Of a stretch of DNA of 64,000 nt, positions 27,862 through 37,735 are shown in pieces (the first letter of the stretch is position 1; every line of letters begins with the position of its first letter). Below the pieces are notes generated by a model that worked only from the letters and a program-made list of their open reading frames with translations, was not told the DNA's origin and searched no databases. Origin of the DNA: Flavobacterium psychrophilum (GTDB taxonomy: Bacteria > Bacteroidota > Bacteroidia > Flavobacteriales > Flavobacteriaceae); the NCBI GenBank assembly GCA_945860385.1, contig CAMAQD010000009.1, positions 62,001 through 126,000 of the forward strand, in the 5' to 3' direction. The position numbers and the translations under genes were made by a program.

Positions 27862-28236
27862 ATGAAAAATCGCCAACTTATATTTTTTCTCGGACTTTTT
27901 CTTTTGCTGTTTTCGGTACCTAGTTTTTCACAAAAAAAAGTATTGACAGACGAAGAAGAAGTAACCGAAATGGTGACTAAAGAAATGGATGAACTTTTTC
28001 AATCTAAAGATTTTTTAAAGCAAAAAGACAAAAAATACAAGGATGTTAAAGGCACAATTGTCTCCGATATTGGTGTGATTCAAAGCGGAAAAGTATCTAC
28101 GCTTTTCAAAGTCGATAGTGATTTTAACAATCCCGATTTTACCAACTTCCTTTCGGATTATATCATCGATCATAAATTTTTTTTCAAGCTTCAAAAACAG
28201 CAGCGCTATAAAGTGCGCTATTCTATAACTTTTTAA
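27862..28236 (+). CDS. small secreted protein of unknown function
   Basis: 124 residues. Signal peptide ends near PSFSQ. The mature part is about 100 residues, mixed alpha/beta and strongly charged (TDEEEVTEMVTKEMDELF, QKDKKYKDVKGTIVSDIG). It ends with KVRYSITF, an aromatic-terminated strand. No family was recognised. It starts 80 bp after GSCFA and ends 26 bp before the PQQ-like propeller gene, so it may be co-expressed with that protein. Confidence 0.65.
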   Translation: MKNRQLIFFLGLFLLLFSVPSFSQKKVLTDEEEVTEMVTKEMDELFQSKDFLKQKDKKYKDVKGTIVSDIGVIQSGKVSTLFKVDSDFNNPDFTNFLSDYIIDHKFFFKLQKQQRYKVRYSITF

Positions 28237-28262
28237 AATAAATAAACTAAAAACGCAAGATT

Positions 28263-30095
28263 ATGAAAAAATTAGGAACATTAATTTTAGCCATTTGTAT
28301 AATGGCAACTTTGCCAACATCAGCTCAATTTAGTAAACTTTTAGACAAAGTAAAAGGAAAGCCTAAAACTGAAACACCAACGGAATCAGGAGTTACTAAA
28401 ACAGAAGAACCTAAAAAGAAAAAGCAAAGAAAAGGGGAATTTAAAAGCATTTGGGAATCTGAATTCGGCAATAAGGCAACTATTTTGGCCATTACAAACG
28501 ATGATGGATCAGTTATTGTCGGGACGGATGATAATTCGGTAACAGTTTTAAACGGTTCAGGAAAAGAAATTTGGAGTGGCGATTATAAAAAAATTACTAC
28601 CAATAAAACCAACAATTGCGAATTTCAATATGTAGTTTGGAAAGAAGGGGGAGGCTATTTATTTCTTTTTGATTCTCGAAGTATGGGAACGGACAGAATT
28701 GCTTGTTTGGATGTTATGACAGGTAAAGAAATGTGGAATTCTGAGAAATATCAAAATCTTATTTCGAAAGAAACCAGTCAAGGAGATATAGAAACTGTGA
28801 AATATATTTCGGAATTAGATGCTTTTTTAATTTCTCAAAAAGAGTCTATTATTTTGGTAAAAGCGACTACTGGCGAAAAAATTTGGGAAAATAATCGTTT
28901 TAAAGGAGGTGTTGGAAAATATATTTATGATGCCAAACGAAATGAGATTGTGATGTTGAACTTTAAACCAACCTCTTTTGGAGCTTTATTTGCTGGATTC
29001 AAGAATCAATTGATAAAGATAAATGCCACAAATGGCGATGTGGTATGGGATGCTACTTTTGTTGGAACTGTTGAAAAAGAATACATTACCCGAAAATTTA
29101 TGGTGCAATTGAGCATTATAGGCAATAAATTATTTTTGTATTTGAACGGATTGCAAGTCTATAACATCGATAATGGTCAAAAACTTTGGGAAGCAACTTA
29201 CGAGAACGATCTGGAAGGAGCAGGAGGGTTTCTTGCTAATAAAGATCAAAAAATATACAGAACATTGGCAGACCCATTATTTGACGGCAAATATGTATAT
29301 ATTACGATGTTTGGCAATAGAGATAGAACAAAATATATAGAAAAGCACGATGTTGAATCTGGTAAATTAATTTGGGCTACACAAAAAATAAACGGTTCAC
29401 TTTGTGTTCCGCATATCTACAAAGCTGGCGATAAAATAATGGTTCAAATCGGGGGAAAAGTACAAGTACAAGGCCATCGTATGGAGACGGTAACAACAAT
29501 GAATGGGACTGCAAGAGTGGAAGTGTCATTTGTAGAGTGGCAATATAAAGATCAAAAAAATGCTGTTGCAGCAATAGATGATGCAACAGGAGCAACTGCT
29601 TGGCGCTCAGAAAAATTTGATAAACGGATTACCGATTTGGTTTTAGAAGGAGACAAAACTGTATTTGTAGGGGATGGTGATGAGTTTTATAGTTATGATA
29701 TTCCAACCGGAAAACAAATATATAATGTAAAACACAGCGATTCCAAAGTAGGAAAAGCAAAAGATGTAATTGATTATGGAGATAGAGTTGTAGTACTTTC
29801 GGAAAAAGGATTGGCAGCATACAACAAAAAAGATGGTTCTCTAGCATACGCATTAAAAGGCGGTGGAGATTCTTGGTATGAAATTGGTGATAATTATTTT
29901 TTCCAAACAGTTGATGGAGGTACAAATCATTTCAATGTATATGATTTAGATGCAGGAGTCTTTAAAGGAACCATTTACTCAAAAGGAAAAGGTGGAAGCC
30001 CTGAGTATGGAAACGGAATCGATATTACCGATGATGGAGAGTATATTTTTGCTTTCAAAGGTAAAAAAGTTGAAAAAGTAAAAGTAAATAATTAA
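28263..30095 (+). CDS. secreted PQQ-like beta-propeller protein
   Basis: 610 residues. Signal peptide to about TSAQF, then a basic linker (KKKKQRKGEF), then repeated blades of the PQQ-enzyme/BamB type: GKEIWSGDY, GKEMWNSEKY, GEKIWENNRF, GDVVWDATF, GQKLWEATY, GKLIWATQK, ATAWRSEKF. The G-K-x-x-W pattern recurs at least seven times. No PQQ-dehydrogenase catalytic residues were seen, so a scaffold or binding role is more likely. No T9SS tail, so it is probably periplasmic. Confidence 0.85.
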   Translation: MKKLGTLILAICIMATLPTSAQFSKLLDKVKGKPKTETPTESGVTKTEEPKKKKQRKGEFKSIWESEFGNKATILAITNDDGSVIVGTDDNSVTVLNGSGKEIWSGDYKKITTNKTNNCEFQYVVWKEGGGYLFLFDSRSMGTDRIACLDVMTGKEMWNSEKYQNLISKETSQGDIETVKYISELDAFLISQKESIILVKATTGEKIWENNRFKGGVGKYIYDAKRNEIVMLNFKPTSFGALFAGFKNQLIKINATNGDVVWDATFVGTVEKEYITRKFMVQLSIIGNKLFLYLNGLQVYNIDNGQKLWEATYENDLEGAGGFLANKDQKIYRTLADPLFDGKYVYITMFGNRDRTKYIEKHDVESGKLIWATQKINGSLCVPHIYKAGDKIMVQIGGKVQVQGHRMETVTTMNGTARVEVSFVEWQYKDQKNAVAAIDDATGATAWRSEKFDKRITDLVLEGDKTVFVGDGDEFYSYDIPTGKQIYNVKHSDSKVGKAKDVIDYGDRVVVLSEKGLAAYNKKDGSLAYALKGGGDSWYEIGDNYFFQTVDGGTNHFNVYDLDAGVFKGTIYSKGKGGSPEYGNGIDITDDGEYIFAFKGKKVEKVKVNN

Positions 30096-30112
30096 GCGTT
30101 TTTAGTTTTGAT

Positions 30113-30148
30113 GAAAAGGGTTGTGAATTGATTTTCATAGCCCTTTTC
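30113..30148 (+). terminator. terminator after the PQQ-like propeller gene
   Basis: GAAAAGGG pairs with CCCTTTTC, and the stem continues inward (TTGTGAA/TTTTCATAG with wobbles). Ends 14 bp before the next ATG. Confidence 0.65.
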
Positions 30149-30162
30149 TAAATAATATCAAT

Positions 30163-31587
30163 ATGAAAAAAACTATTCTTCTTTGTATGATGCTCTTATT
30201 TCTGTGTTCTGCCAAAGCCCAACAAATTCAATGGGCTAGCAAATTAATAAAATTCTCGACCGATTTAGGTGGAAAGCAAAACGGAATCAAAAGAATTCTC
30301 GGTAAACCCGATGCTTTCCCACAAGGAGGAAGTTCCGCCAACGCTTGGATGCCCAAAAATGCTCTTGACGGACGCGAAATAATCGAAGTGGGTTTTGAAA
30401 AACCACAAACGGTAAAACAAGTTGCTGTTTGCGAAAACTTGAATTCGGGTTGCGTAATCAAAATTTCGGTGGACAATGGTTCAGGGGATTACGAAACGGT
30501 CTGGACTCGAAAACGAGATTGGAAAACACCTACTTTCAAATCCACGGCGACTGCTGATCATGCTTATTATTTTGGTCGAAAAAGGAGAAAAGTGCAGGAA
30601 GTTCCCAGTGTTTTCAATCCGGGAATCGAATATGCTGTTTTGGAAAATGCTGTTGCTAATGTGGTTGCTGTAAAAGTAGAATTCAGCTTTGCTCTTGTTC
30701 CGGGCCAGAAACAAATTGATGCTATCGGAATTTCCGATTCTGAAATGCCAATTGCAATACAAATCAATAGCAATCCTGCTTTCGATAATTTGCCAAAACC
30801 AGAGTCGTTAGAGTTCGAGAACAGCGAAGTTTCGAATGTAATGGTTTCGCAAGACGGACAAAAAATTTTCTATTCCGCCTTTACAGAAAATAAAGATGTG
30901 GTTTTTTCGAGTAACAAACAAACTGACGGAAAATGGTCAAAACCCGCTGCAGAATCCAGTTTGAGTTTGAATGACGAATATAATTATCTTGAATATTATA
31001 GCGATAGTTTTATATTGAAAGGAGGCTTGGCATATTCTAAAAACACCACCGAAACTGGATTTGAATTCTTCGAAAACAAAAACGGAAGTTATCAAAGTCT
31101 AAAACCGCTGAAAATTGCCGCCTATAATAATTATGAAAGAACGGCAGACATCAGCATCACAAACGATGGCAAAATTTTGATAATGGGAATCGAAACTGAT
31201 TTTACTCAAGGCGGAACCGATTTGTATTTTGCCAACCAAAAAGAAGACGGAACGTATGGCTTGCTCCAAAATATGGGCAAGGTCATCAATTCAGCCGCTG
31301 ATGAAGGAATGCCGCAGCTATTGTCCGATACTAAAACTTTGCTTTTCAGTAGCATTGGTTTCAGCAGTTATGGCAATTATGATATTTACGTTTCTTACCG
31401 ATTAGACGACACTTGGAAAAAATGGTCGGAACCCATAAATCTGGGTAATAAGATAAACAGCGACAGTTTCGAAGGCTCTCCATTTTATGACGAAACCACC
31501 GAAATGCTTTATTTCACTCGAATATTAGAAGGGAAATCATCCATTGGCAGGGTCAAAATTTCCAAAAATGTAGTGATGAAAAATTGA
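30163..31587 (+). CDS. secreted PD40/WD40-like propeller protein
   Basis: 474 residues. Signal peptide ends near KAQQ. Residues about 20-200 look like a jelly-roll (discoidin-like) domain (NALDGREIIEVGFEKPQTVK, CVIKISVDNGSG). The second half has PD40 blades: VSNVMVSQDGQKIFYSAF, SITNDGKILIMGIETD, GMPQLLSDTKTLLFSS and YDETTEMLYFTRI. Related proteins often continue into an OmpA domain; this one stops after the propeller. Periplasmic or surface role unknown. Confidence 0.8.
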   Translation: MKKTILLCMMLLFLCSAKAQQIQWASKLIKFSTDLGGKQNGIKRILGKPDAFPQGGSSANAWMPKNALDGREIIEVGFEKPQTVKQVAVCENLNSGCVIKISVDNGSGDYETVWTRKRDWKTPTFKSTATADHAYYFGRKRRKVQEVPSVFNPGIEYAVLENAVANVVAVKVEFSFALVPGQKQIDAIGISDSEMPIAIQINSNPAFDNLPKPESLEFENSEVSNVMVSQDGQKIFYSAFTENKDVVFSSNKQTDGKWSKPAAESSLSLNDEYNYLEYYSDSFILKGGLAYSKNTTETGFEFFENKNGSYQSLKPLKIAAYNNYERTADISITNDGKILIMGIETDFTQGGTDLYFANQKEDGTYGLLQNMGKVINSAADEGMPQLLSDTKTLLFSSIGFSSYGNYDIYVSYRLDDTWKKWSEPINLGNKINSDSFEGSPFYDETTEMLYFTRILEGKSSIGRVKISKNVVMKN

Positions 31588-31599
31588 GTTTTTGAAATT

Positions 31600-31628
31600 A
31601 AAAAATACGACAATTGTCGTATTTTTTT
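31600..31628. terminator. perfect palindromic terminator
   Basis: AAAAAATACGACAA at 31600-31613 pairs perfectly with TTGTCGTATTTTTT at 31614-31627, and a T-run follows. The loop is formed by the central AATT. Confidence 0.8.
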
Positions 31629-31677
31629 GCGTTTACAAAAATCATTCCTTTGGATTATAACTTCTAAAATCTTTGAG

Positions 31678-33060
31678 ATGAAAAAATATTTACTCTTATC
31701 AGCACTATTATTATCAGGATTTTTTGCAAATGCACAAACTCAATTTTGGGGTATGACTCGGTTTGGAGGGGCAAATAATTATGGAACAATTTTCAAGACC
31801 GATGGATCCGGAACAAACTTTACAATTCAAAAAGATTTCAGTTTTGCCGAAGGAGGAATTCCTCAAGGAGCATTAATAAAAGCTACTGATGGTAAATTAT
31901 ATGGCTTGGCAAATTCGGGAGGATCGAGTTCTAGTTATGGCGGTATATTTCAATACGACCCGATTGCCAATATCTACACAAAAAAAATAAATTTTAATGG
32001 TTCGAATGGAGATGGACCTAAAGGGTCACTGATACAAGCAACTAATGGTAAAATGTACGGAATGACTTTTTATGGAGGCACTAATGATGTGGGTGTCATT
32101 TTCCAGTATGATCCAATTACAAATATTCTTGTCAAAAAAATTGATTTTAGCCTTTTAAACGGGAGTTATCCAGCCGGCTCTTTGATAGAGGCGACAGACG
32201 GCAATTTCTATGGAATGACATCAGAGGGCGGAGTGAATGGCAAAGGTGTTTTATTTCAATACAATCCAACCACAAATACATACTCAAAAAAAATAGATTT
32301 TGCTGGAGCTACAAATGGCAGTAATCCGGTAGGCTCTTTAATACAGGCTACCGATGGAAAATTGTACGGAATGACAAAACTTGGAGGGATATATACTCCT
32401 AATTCGGGAATTATATTTCAGTTCGACCCTGTTACAAATGTTTTTACTAAGAAAATTGATTTGTCAGGAACGACGGGTGCTGCCATTGGACACATGCCCA
32501 CAGGTTCTTTAATACAAGCCGCGGATGGTAAAATGTATGGAGTTACAGGCGGATATCCTGTTTTGTTTCAATATGATTTTGTAAACAATATATATACTTA
32601 TAAAGTTAATTTGCCACCAACTCCAGAAGGATCTTTGTTACAAGCGAGTAATGGTAAATTATATGGAACTTCAATTTATGGGGGTGTAAATGGTAAAGGA
32701 ACTATCTATCAGTATGATTACATTTCAAATGATCTAACTATTAAAACTGATTTTAATACTACAAATACTAGCTTTCCTACTATTTCTTTAATAGAAATAT
32801 CAGGTACACTTAGTAGTAGAGACAACTCATTCACAGAAAACTTGAAAATTTATCCAAACCCTTCAAACGGTATTTTCAACATAGAAGTTGATGAAAATTT
32901 AATTGACGCAAAAGCTAATGTTTACAATCTTTTAGGTCAAAAAATAAAAGATTTCGATTTAAAAGTTTGGATTACAAACCAAACATTAAATAAAGGAATT
33001 TATCTTTTGGTAATTGAAAATAAAGGAAATAAAACTACTCAAAAACTGATTATAAATTAA
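31678..33060 (+). CDS. T9SS-secreted GloVer-repeat protein
   Basis: 460 residues from the ATG at 31678, where a clear signal peptide starts (MKKYLLLSALLLSGFFANAQ). The frame also opens at 31627, but that part has no signal. At least six repeats of the form G-S-L-I-Q-A-x-D-G-K-L-Y-G-M-T, G-G, and F-Q-Y-D-P make it a GloVer-type propeller. The last 75 residues are a type A T9SS sorting domain: LKIYPNPSNGIFNIEV, YNLLGQKIKDFDLK and TTQKLIIN. It is therefore exported and probably surface-attached or released. Confidence 0.9.
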   Translation: MKKYLLLSALLLSGFFANAQTQFWGMTRFGGANNYGTIFKTDGSGTNFTIQKDFSFAEGGIPQGALIKATDGKLYGLANSGGSSSSYGGIFQYDPIANIYTKKINFNGSNGDGPKGSLIQATNGKMYGMTFYGGTNDVGVIFQYDPITNILVKKIDFSLLNGSYPAGSLIEATDGNFYGMTSEGGVNGKGVLFQYNPTTNTYSKKIDFAGATNGSNPVGSLIQATDGKLYGMTKLGGIYTPNSGIIFQFDPVTNVFTKKIDLSGTTGAAIGHMPTGSLIQAADGKMYGVTGGYPVLFQYDFVNNIYTYKVNLPPTPEGSLLQASNGKLYGTSIYGGVNGKGTIYQYDYISNDLTIKTDFNTTNTSFPTISLIEISGTLSSRDNSFTENLKIYPNPSNGIFNIEVDENLIDAKANVYNLLGQKIKDFDLKVWITNQTLNKGIYLLVIENKGNKTTQKLIIN

Positions 33061-33080
33061 ATACTTAAAATAATAATTAT

Positions 33081-33656
33081 ATGAAAAACTTAATTTTAAT
33101 AGTCTTAGTTACACTTTTTAGCATACAGGCAAAATCCCAAACAGAAATCAAAAAAGACTACTACGGAAACGGAAAAATAAAATCATTAACTAGTTATCTT
33201 GGTAGTAAAAAAGATGGAATACAAACGTATTATAACAAAGATGGTGAAGTAATGTTAATAACTCCTTGGCTCAATGATAAAAAAGAAGGATTAGAGGTTT
33301 ATTACAAAAATGGTGAATTGAAAACTGAAATCACTTATTCAAATGGACTAAAACACGGAATTTACAATATATATTATAAAGGGAGTTTATATCAACAAAT
33401 GGTCTTTTCTTATGATAGGTTAACAGATACTCTTTTAGATGTAGGTCAAATTGAAAAAGAGCAGGCAATAGCAAGAAACAAAGAAAGATTAGCAAATTTG
33501 GATCGTTTTTTTCAAGGTGTGGAAAAAATGGAAACCCAAGCAATTCCAACTTCCTATTCTACAAACGACGGTAATGGCGTGAGTGGAACTGATGCGAAAA
33601 AGGTAGAACGTAAAATTATAAATGCTGATGGTTCAACAACAATATCAAAACCTTAA
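33081..33656 (+). CDS. secreted MORN/YwqK-repeat protein
   Basis: 191 residues. Signal peptide to about QAKSQ. Residues 25-110 contain repeats such as YYGNGKIKSLTSYLGSKKDG, YYNKDGEVMLITPWLNDKKE and YYKNGELKTEITYSNGLKHG. This is the MORN-like YwqK pattern; proteins like this are often labelled YwqK-type antitoxins. No toxin partner is nearby, so that label should not be read as function here. The C-terminal 80 residues are low in complexity. Confidence 0.75.
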   Translation: MKNLILIVLVTLFSIQAKSQTEIKKDYYGNGKIKSLTSYLGSKKDGIQTYYNKDGEVMLITPWLNDKKEGLEVYYKNGELKTEITYSNGLKHGIYNIYYKGSLYQQMVFSYDRLTDTLLDVGQIEKEQAIARNKERLANLDRFFQGVEKMETQAIPTSYSTNDGNGVSGTDAKKVERKIINADGSTTISKP

Positions 33657-33714
33657 ATCATAAAAATTGAACTATTTACAAATAATTTCGAAAAAATAAA
33701 AAACCACAATTATT

Positions 33715-35475
33715 ATGAAAAAATCTATACTATTATTCGCGATTACTTTTTTAAGCTATTTTGCATATGCACAAACTCCATCGTTTACATGGGTAAAACA
33801 AATGGGGAAATTTGGCGGGTTTGTAACTCCACGGGCTACAGTTGTTGATGCGTCTGGTAATGTAATTACAACAGGGCTCTTTAAAAACACGATAGATTTT
33901 GATCCAGGAGCGGGTGTTAGTAATTTAACATCAGTAAATAATCCAAGTACAGCAAATATTCAAAATGATATTTTCATTTCTAAAGTAGATTCAAATGGTA
34001 ATTTTGTTTGGGCAAAACAGTTAGAAGGTATTGATTTAAAAGATGCTACGGCTGTTGGTGTTGACGCTGCTGGGAATGTTTATACAACTGGATTTTTTTA
34101 TGGTACAGTAGATTTTGACCCAGGTGTTGCAGTAAGTAATTTAACTTCTAAAGGATATAATGATATTTTTATTTCGAAATTAGACGCTTCGGGTAATTTT
34201 GTTTGGGCAAAACAAATGGGAAGTATATTTGGAGATACAGGATATGCTATTGCAGTAGATTCGGATGGAAATGTGTTTACAACAGGTAGTTTTTCAGACA
34301 CTTGCGATTTCGACCCCAATGTAGGAGTTAGTAATAGAACTACTTTGGTAGAAGGTATTTTTATTATAAAATTAGATACTAATGGCAATTTTGTATGGGC
34401 AAAATCAATGGGAGGAATTGCTTACAACAAAGGTAGAGCAATTACATTAGATACCACAGGAAATGTTTATGTGACTGGAACTTTTGGCGGAATAACCGAT
34501 TTTGATCCCAATGCTGGTGTGGCTAATTTAACAAGTGTTGGGTCATTTGGTGGTAACGAAGATATGTTTGTTTTAAAATTAGATTTGAATGGTAGTTATG
34601 TTTGGTCAAAACAATTTAGCGGTACTGGATTTAAGTTTGTAAAAGGAATAGCGGTTGATGCTTCCGGCAATGTATTTACAGCTGGAATGTTCTCAGGCAC
34701 AGTTGATTTTAATCCAAGTGCAGCCGTTGGAAATTTGAGCGGTCCAACTTTTGGTGATGACGGTTTTATTTCAAAATTAGACTTATCAGGTAACTTTATA
34801 TGGGTAAAGCAACTCGAAGGAAATATTAGAGATGTAGCTTCTTTAGCGCTCGATACGGCTGGTAATGTTTATACAACGGGAAGTTTTTTTTCAGATTTAC
34901 AAACTGATTTTGATCCAGGAGTAGGAATTTATAATTTATCAATTAAACATCGATTTGATGATGATACTTACATTTTAAAATTAGACGCTACGGGAAGTTT
35001 TGTTTGGGTAAAACAAATTGGTGGCGTTCCCAGTTTAACTGCAGGTGCTGATACAAAAGGCAAATCAATTGTAGTGGATGCTGCTGGAAATATATACACA
35101 ACAGGAACATTTGGTAGTAGTGTTAGTGATTCAGGGGATTTTAATCCTGATGCAGGAGTAACTATTTTGACTCCAACAGGCGGTTCTGCTGATATGTTTG
35201 TTCATAAAATGAGTCAAACTGCATTAGGTTTGTCAATAAAAAGTATTGATAACAACATTTCCGTTTATCCAAACCCTTCTTTGGGAAATTTCAATATCGA
35301 AATTAATGAAAATTTAATGGACTCTAAAGCTACGATTTATAATCTTCTAGGTCAAAAAATTAAAGATTTCGATTTAAAAACTCCAACTACAAACCAATAT
35401 CTAAACAAAGGAACCTATCTGCTAGAAATTGAAAAGAGTGGCGTTAAAACTACTAAAAAACTGATTGTGAATTAA
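33715..35475 (+). CDS. T9SS-secreted SBBP-repeat protein
   Basis: 586 residues. Signal peptide ends near AYAQ. Repeats of about 50-60 residues carry VDAxGNVxTTGxFxGTxDFDPG and LDxxGNFVWAKQ, the SBBP propeller pattern, at least eight times. The Asp-Phe-Asp-Pro loops could bind calcium. The C-terminus is a type A T9SS domain (SVYPNPSLGNFNIEI, YNLLGQKIKDFDLK, TTKKLIVN), close to that of the protein at 31678. Exported to the surface. Confidence 0.9.
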   Translation: MKKSILLFAITFLSYFAYAQTPSFTWVKQMGKFGGFVTPRATVVDASGNVITTGLFKNTIDFDPGAGVSNLTSVNNPSTANIQNDIFISKVDSNGNFVWAKQLEGIDLKDATAVGVDAAGNVYTTGFFYGTVDFDPGVAVSNLTSKGYNDIFISKLDASGNFVWAKQMGSIFGDTGYAIAVDSDGNVFTTGSFSDTCDFDPNVGVSNRTTLVEGIFIIKLDTNGNFVWAKSMGGIAYNKGRAITLDTTGNVYVTGTFGGITDFDPNAGVANLTSVGSFGGNEDMFVLKLDLNGSYVWSKQFSGTGFKFVKGIAVDASGNVFTAGMFSGTVDFNPSAAVGNLSGPTFGDDGFISKLDLSGNFIWVKQLEGNIRDVASLALDTAGNVYTTGSFFSDLQTDFDPGVGIYNLSIKHRFDDDTYILKLDATGSFVWVKQIGGVPSLTAGADTKGKSIVVDAAGNIYTTGTFGSSVSDSGDFNPDAGVTILTPTGGSADMFVHKMSQTALGLSIKSIDNNISVYPNPSLGNFNIEINENLMDSKATIYNLLGQKIKDFDLKTPTTNQYLNKGTYLLEIEKSGVKTTKKLIVN

Positions 35476-35487
35476 AAAAAAGTGAAT

Positions 35488-35763
35488 ATGGTTTATATTT
35501 TGATACTTATAATAGGGGCACTTTGCTTTGTGATTTTAGGATTGATTATCAACTTTAAAATTGGCAATTTAGATTTCCAAAGACGCGTAATGCTTCTGGA
35601 AGATATTATTTTGGAGATGAAATCAAATCTTGAGGATCAAAATCAGAAAATAAAACTTTCCGAAGACTTAAGGGTAAAACTTAAGGCATCCAACGAAGCC
35701 TTGAAAGATTCTATTTTTAATTTGAATTGCGAAATTTTTGAAGAATTGTATTCCAAGAAATAA
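35488..35763 (+). CDS. small membrane-anchored coiled-coil protein
   Basis: 91 residues from the ATG at 35488. A GTG at 35482 is a possible alternative. One N-terminal helix (VYILILIIGALCFVILGLII) is followed by a helical region likely to form a coiled coil (RRVMLLEDIILEMKSNLEDQ). No family recognised. It lies 12 bp after the SBBP gene and 42 bp before the histidine kinase gene, so it is probably in one transcript with the kinase. Confidence 0.65.
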   Translation: MVYILILIIGALCFVILGLIINFKIGNLDFQRRVMLLEDIILEMKSNLEDQNQKIKLSEDLRVKLKASNEALKDSIFNLNCEIFEELYSKK

Positions 35764-35805
35764 GTATGAAATATTTTGTTATATTTAGCCTGTAAAAGTT
35801 TTTAT

Positions 35806-37722
35806 ATGAAAAAATATTTCTTCTTTCTGATTATAATAGTCTCATTATCTGCTAGTGCGCAAAATGCTCAGGATATTATTGACAACTTAAAAAAAGAGCT
35901 TAAAGGTAATCCTGATGCCAAAAAAACCGCTACAATTTATTCGGATTTGACTTGGTATTATTCTACAGTTTCCATCGATTCGGCTTTAGTTTATGGCAAT
36001 AAAGCCATTGAAGAATCAAGAAAGTTGGGAGATTCTACCTTAATTGCACAAGTGTTTAGTGATGTTGGTGCAGTGTACTTTAGGAAAGGGGATTTTCAAA
36101 ATTCAAAGGAAAATTATCTCAAATCTTATAAAATCAGAAAAGCCAGAAAGGATAATAGAGGTTTGGCTAAAATCAATAATAATTTGGCCAATATTTATGA
36201 AAAAAATGGGCAATACAAATTGGCAATGACATCGTTTCTCGACGCTTTGCAATATTTTGAAAGTATAAAAGACGATAAGAATAGTCATATTACCAAAGGA
36301 AATATTGGACTCATACTTTTAAAATTAAAAAATTATCCAAAAGCATTTACCTATATTAAAGACGTTGTTGAATATCAGGAAGAAAATAATGCAGCAGCAG
36401 AATTATGTGTATCCTGTTTGAATTTAGGCAATGTGTATCTTCAAATGAATGATACCCTGAACGCATTGAAGCAGTATAATATAAGTTTAAAATATTGCAA
36501 TAGTGTTGGAAACAAAAAAGGGGTTTCTAGTGCTTACAATAATATTGCATCGGTAAAAACAGAACAAAAAAAATCTAAAGAAGCTTTAGCGCTTTATGAA
36601 AAATCACAGAATGCCAGACAACAATTAAACTCTGATATTGACAAAGCAAATTTCGACTTAAATGTAGCGGAAGAATTTGTGCATCACAATAAATTGGCCG
36701 AAGCAAAACAATTATTGTTGAATACCAAACAAGTTTTCGAAAAAGAAAAATTGTACGACAAATTGCAGATAAATTATAAGTCGCTAATTCGGGTTTATGC
36801 AAAATTGAACCAACTTGACAGTATTAGTCTCTATGTAGATAAGTTGTTAGTTATAAATAATCAAATGCTTGAAAACTCAGTATTTAAACAAACCGCTGAA
36901 CTTGAAACAAAATACCAAACCGAAAAGAAAGAAAAACTTTTACTTCAAAAAGAAGCCGAAGCCAAACAAAAAAACATTTATTTAATAGGGCTTTCAATAT
37001 TGGTGTTTTTAATTGCTCTAATAGGTTTCTTAATTTCCCGTCAACAAAAACTAAAAACAAGTCAACAAGCTCAGGAGTTCGAACTTAATTCTGCCATTTC
37101 AAAAATAGAAAATCAAAACAAATTGCAAGAACAACGTTTGTCAATTTCGAGAGATTTGCACGATAATATTGGAGCACAATTGACTTTCATCATTTCATCC
37201 GTTGATAATATAAAATATGCTTTCGATATTACAAACGAGAAATTAGACAACAAACTATCCAATATTTCTAGTTTTGCCAAGGATACAATCATAGAACTTC
37301 GCGATACGATTTGGGCAATGAACAGCAACGAAATTTCATTTGAAGATTTAGAAATCAGAATTAATAATTATATCGAAAAGGCTAAAGAAGTTAAAGATCA
37401 AATTAGCTTTTCGTTCGCCATTGATCCCATTCTAAAAACTCAAAAACTGACCTCGGTTCAAGGAATGAATATTTACAGAACCATTCAGGAAGCGGTCAAT
37501 AATGCCATAAAATATGCCAACGCTAGTGTGATTACTATCAATGCAAAACAAGCAGAAAATAAATTAAAAATCATCATTCAGGATAATGGAATTGGTTTTG
37601 ACTCGGCCACTATCGAAAAGGGCAATGGGTTGAAAAATATGCAAAAACGCATCGAAGAAATCGGCGGAGAATTCAATCTTTCTTCGTCGAATGAGGGAAC
37701 TCGAATTGAAATTTTGATCTGA
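35806..37722 (+). CDS. TPR sensor histidine kinase (HisKA_3 type)
   Basis: 638 residues from the ATG at 35806. Signal peptide to about SASAQ. TPR repeats fill roughly 25-370 (for example ALVYGNKAIEESRKLG, AYNNIASVKTEQKK). One transmembrane helix lies near 391-411. The dimerisation and phosphoacceptor motif SISRDLHDNIGAQ has His452. The ATPase domain has QEAVNNAIKYANAS, DNGIGFD and GNGLKNM. The TPR sensor is periplasmic. It pairs with the response regulator 13 bp downstream. Confidence 0.93.
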   Translation: MKKYFFFLIIIVSLSASAQNAQDIIDNLKKELKGNPDAKKTATIYSDLTWYYSTVSIDSALVYGNKAIEESRKLGDSTLIAQVFSDVGAVYFRKGDFQNSKENYLKSYKIRKARKDNRGLAKINNNLANIYEKNGQYKLAMTSFLDALQYFESIKDDKNSHITKGNIGLILLKLKNYPKAFTYIKDVVEYQEENNAAAELCVSCLNLGNVYLQMNDTLNALKQYNISLKYCNSVGNKKGVSSAYNNIASVKTEQKKSKEALALYEKSQNARQQLNSDIDKANFDLNVAEEFVHHNKLAEAKQLLLNTKQVFEKEKLYDKLQINYKSLIRVYAKLNQLDSISLYVDKLLVINNQMLENSVFKQTAELETKYQTEKKEKLLLQKEAEAKQKNIYLIGLSILVFLIALIGFLISRQQKLKTSQQAQEFELNSAISKIENQNKLQEQRLSISRDLHDNIGAQLTFIISSVDNIKYAFDITNEKLDNKLSNISSFAKDTIIELRDTIWAMNSNEISFEDLEIRINNYIEKAKEVKDQISFSFAIDPILKTQKLTSVQGMNIYRTIQEAVNNAIKYANASVITINAKQAENKLKIIIQDNGIGFDSATIEKGNGLKNMQKRIEEIGGEFNLSSSNEGTRIEILI

Positions 37723-37735
37723 AAAATTGCGAGAT

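Noticed and set aside
33081..33656. Toxin-antitoxin system from the YwqK label
   Set aside because: The protein has a signal peptide and no toxin gene lies beside it.
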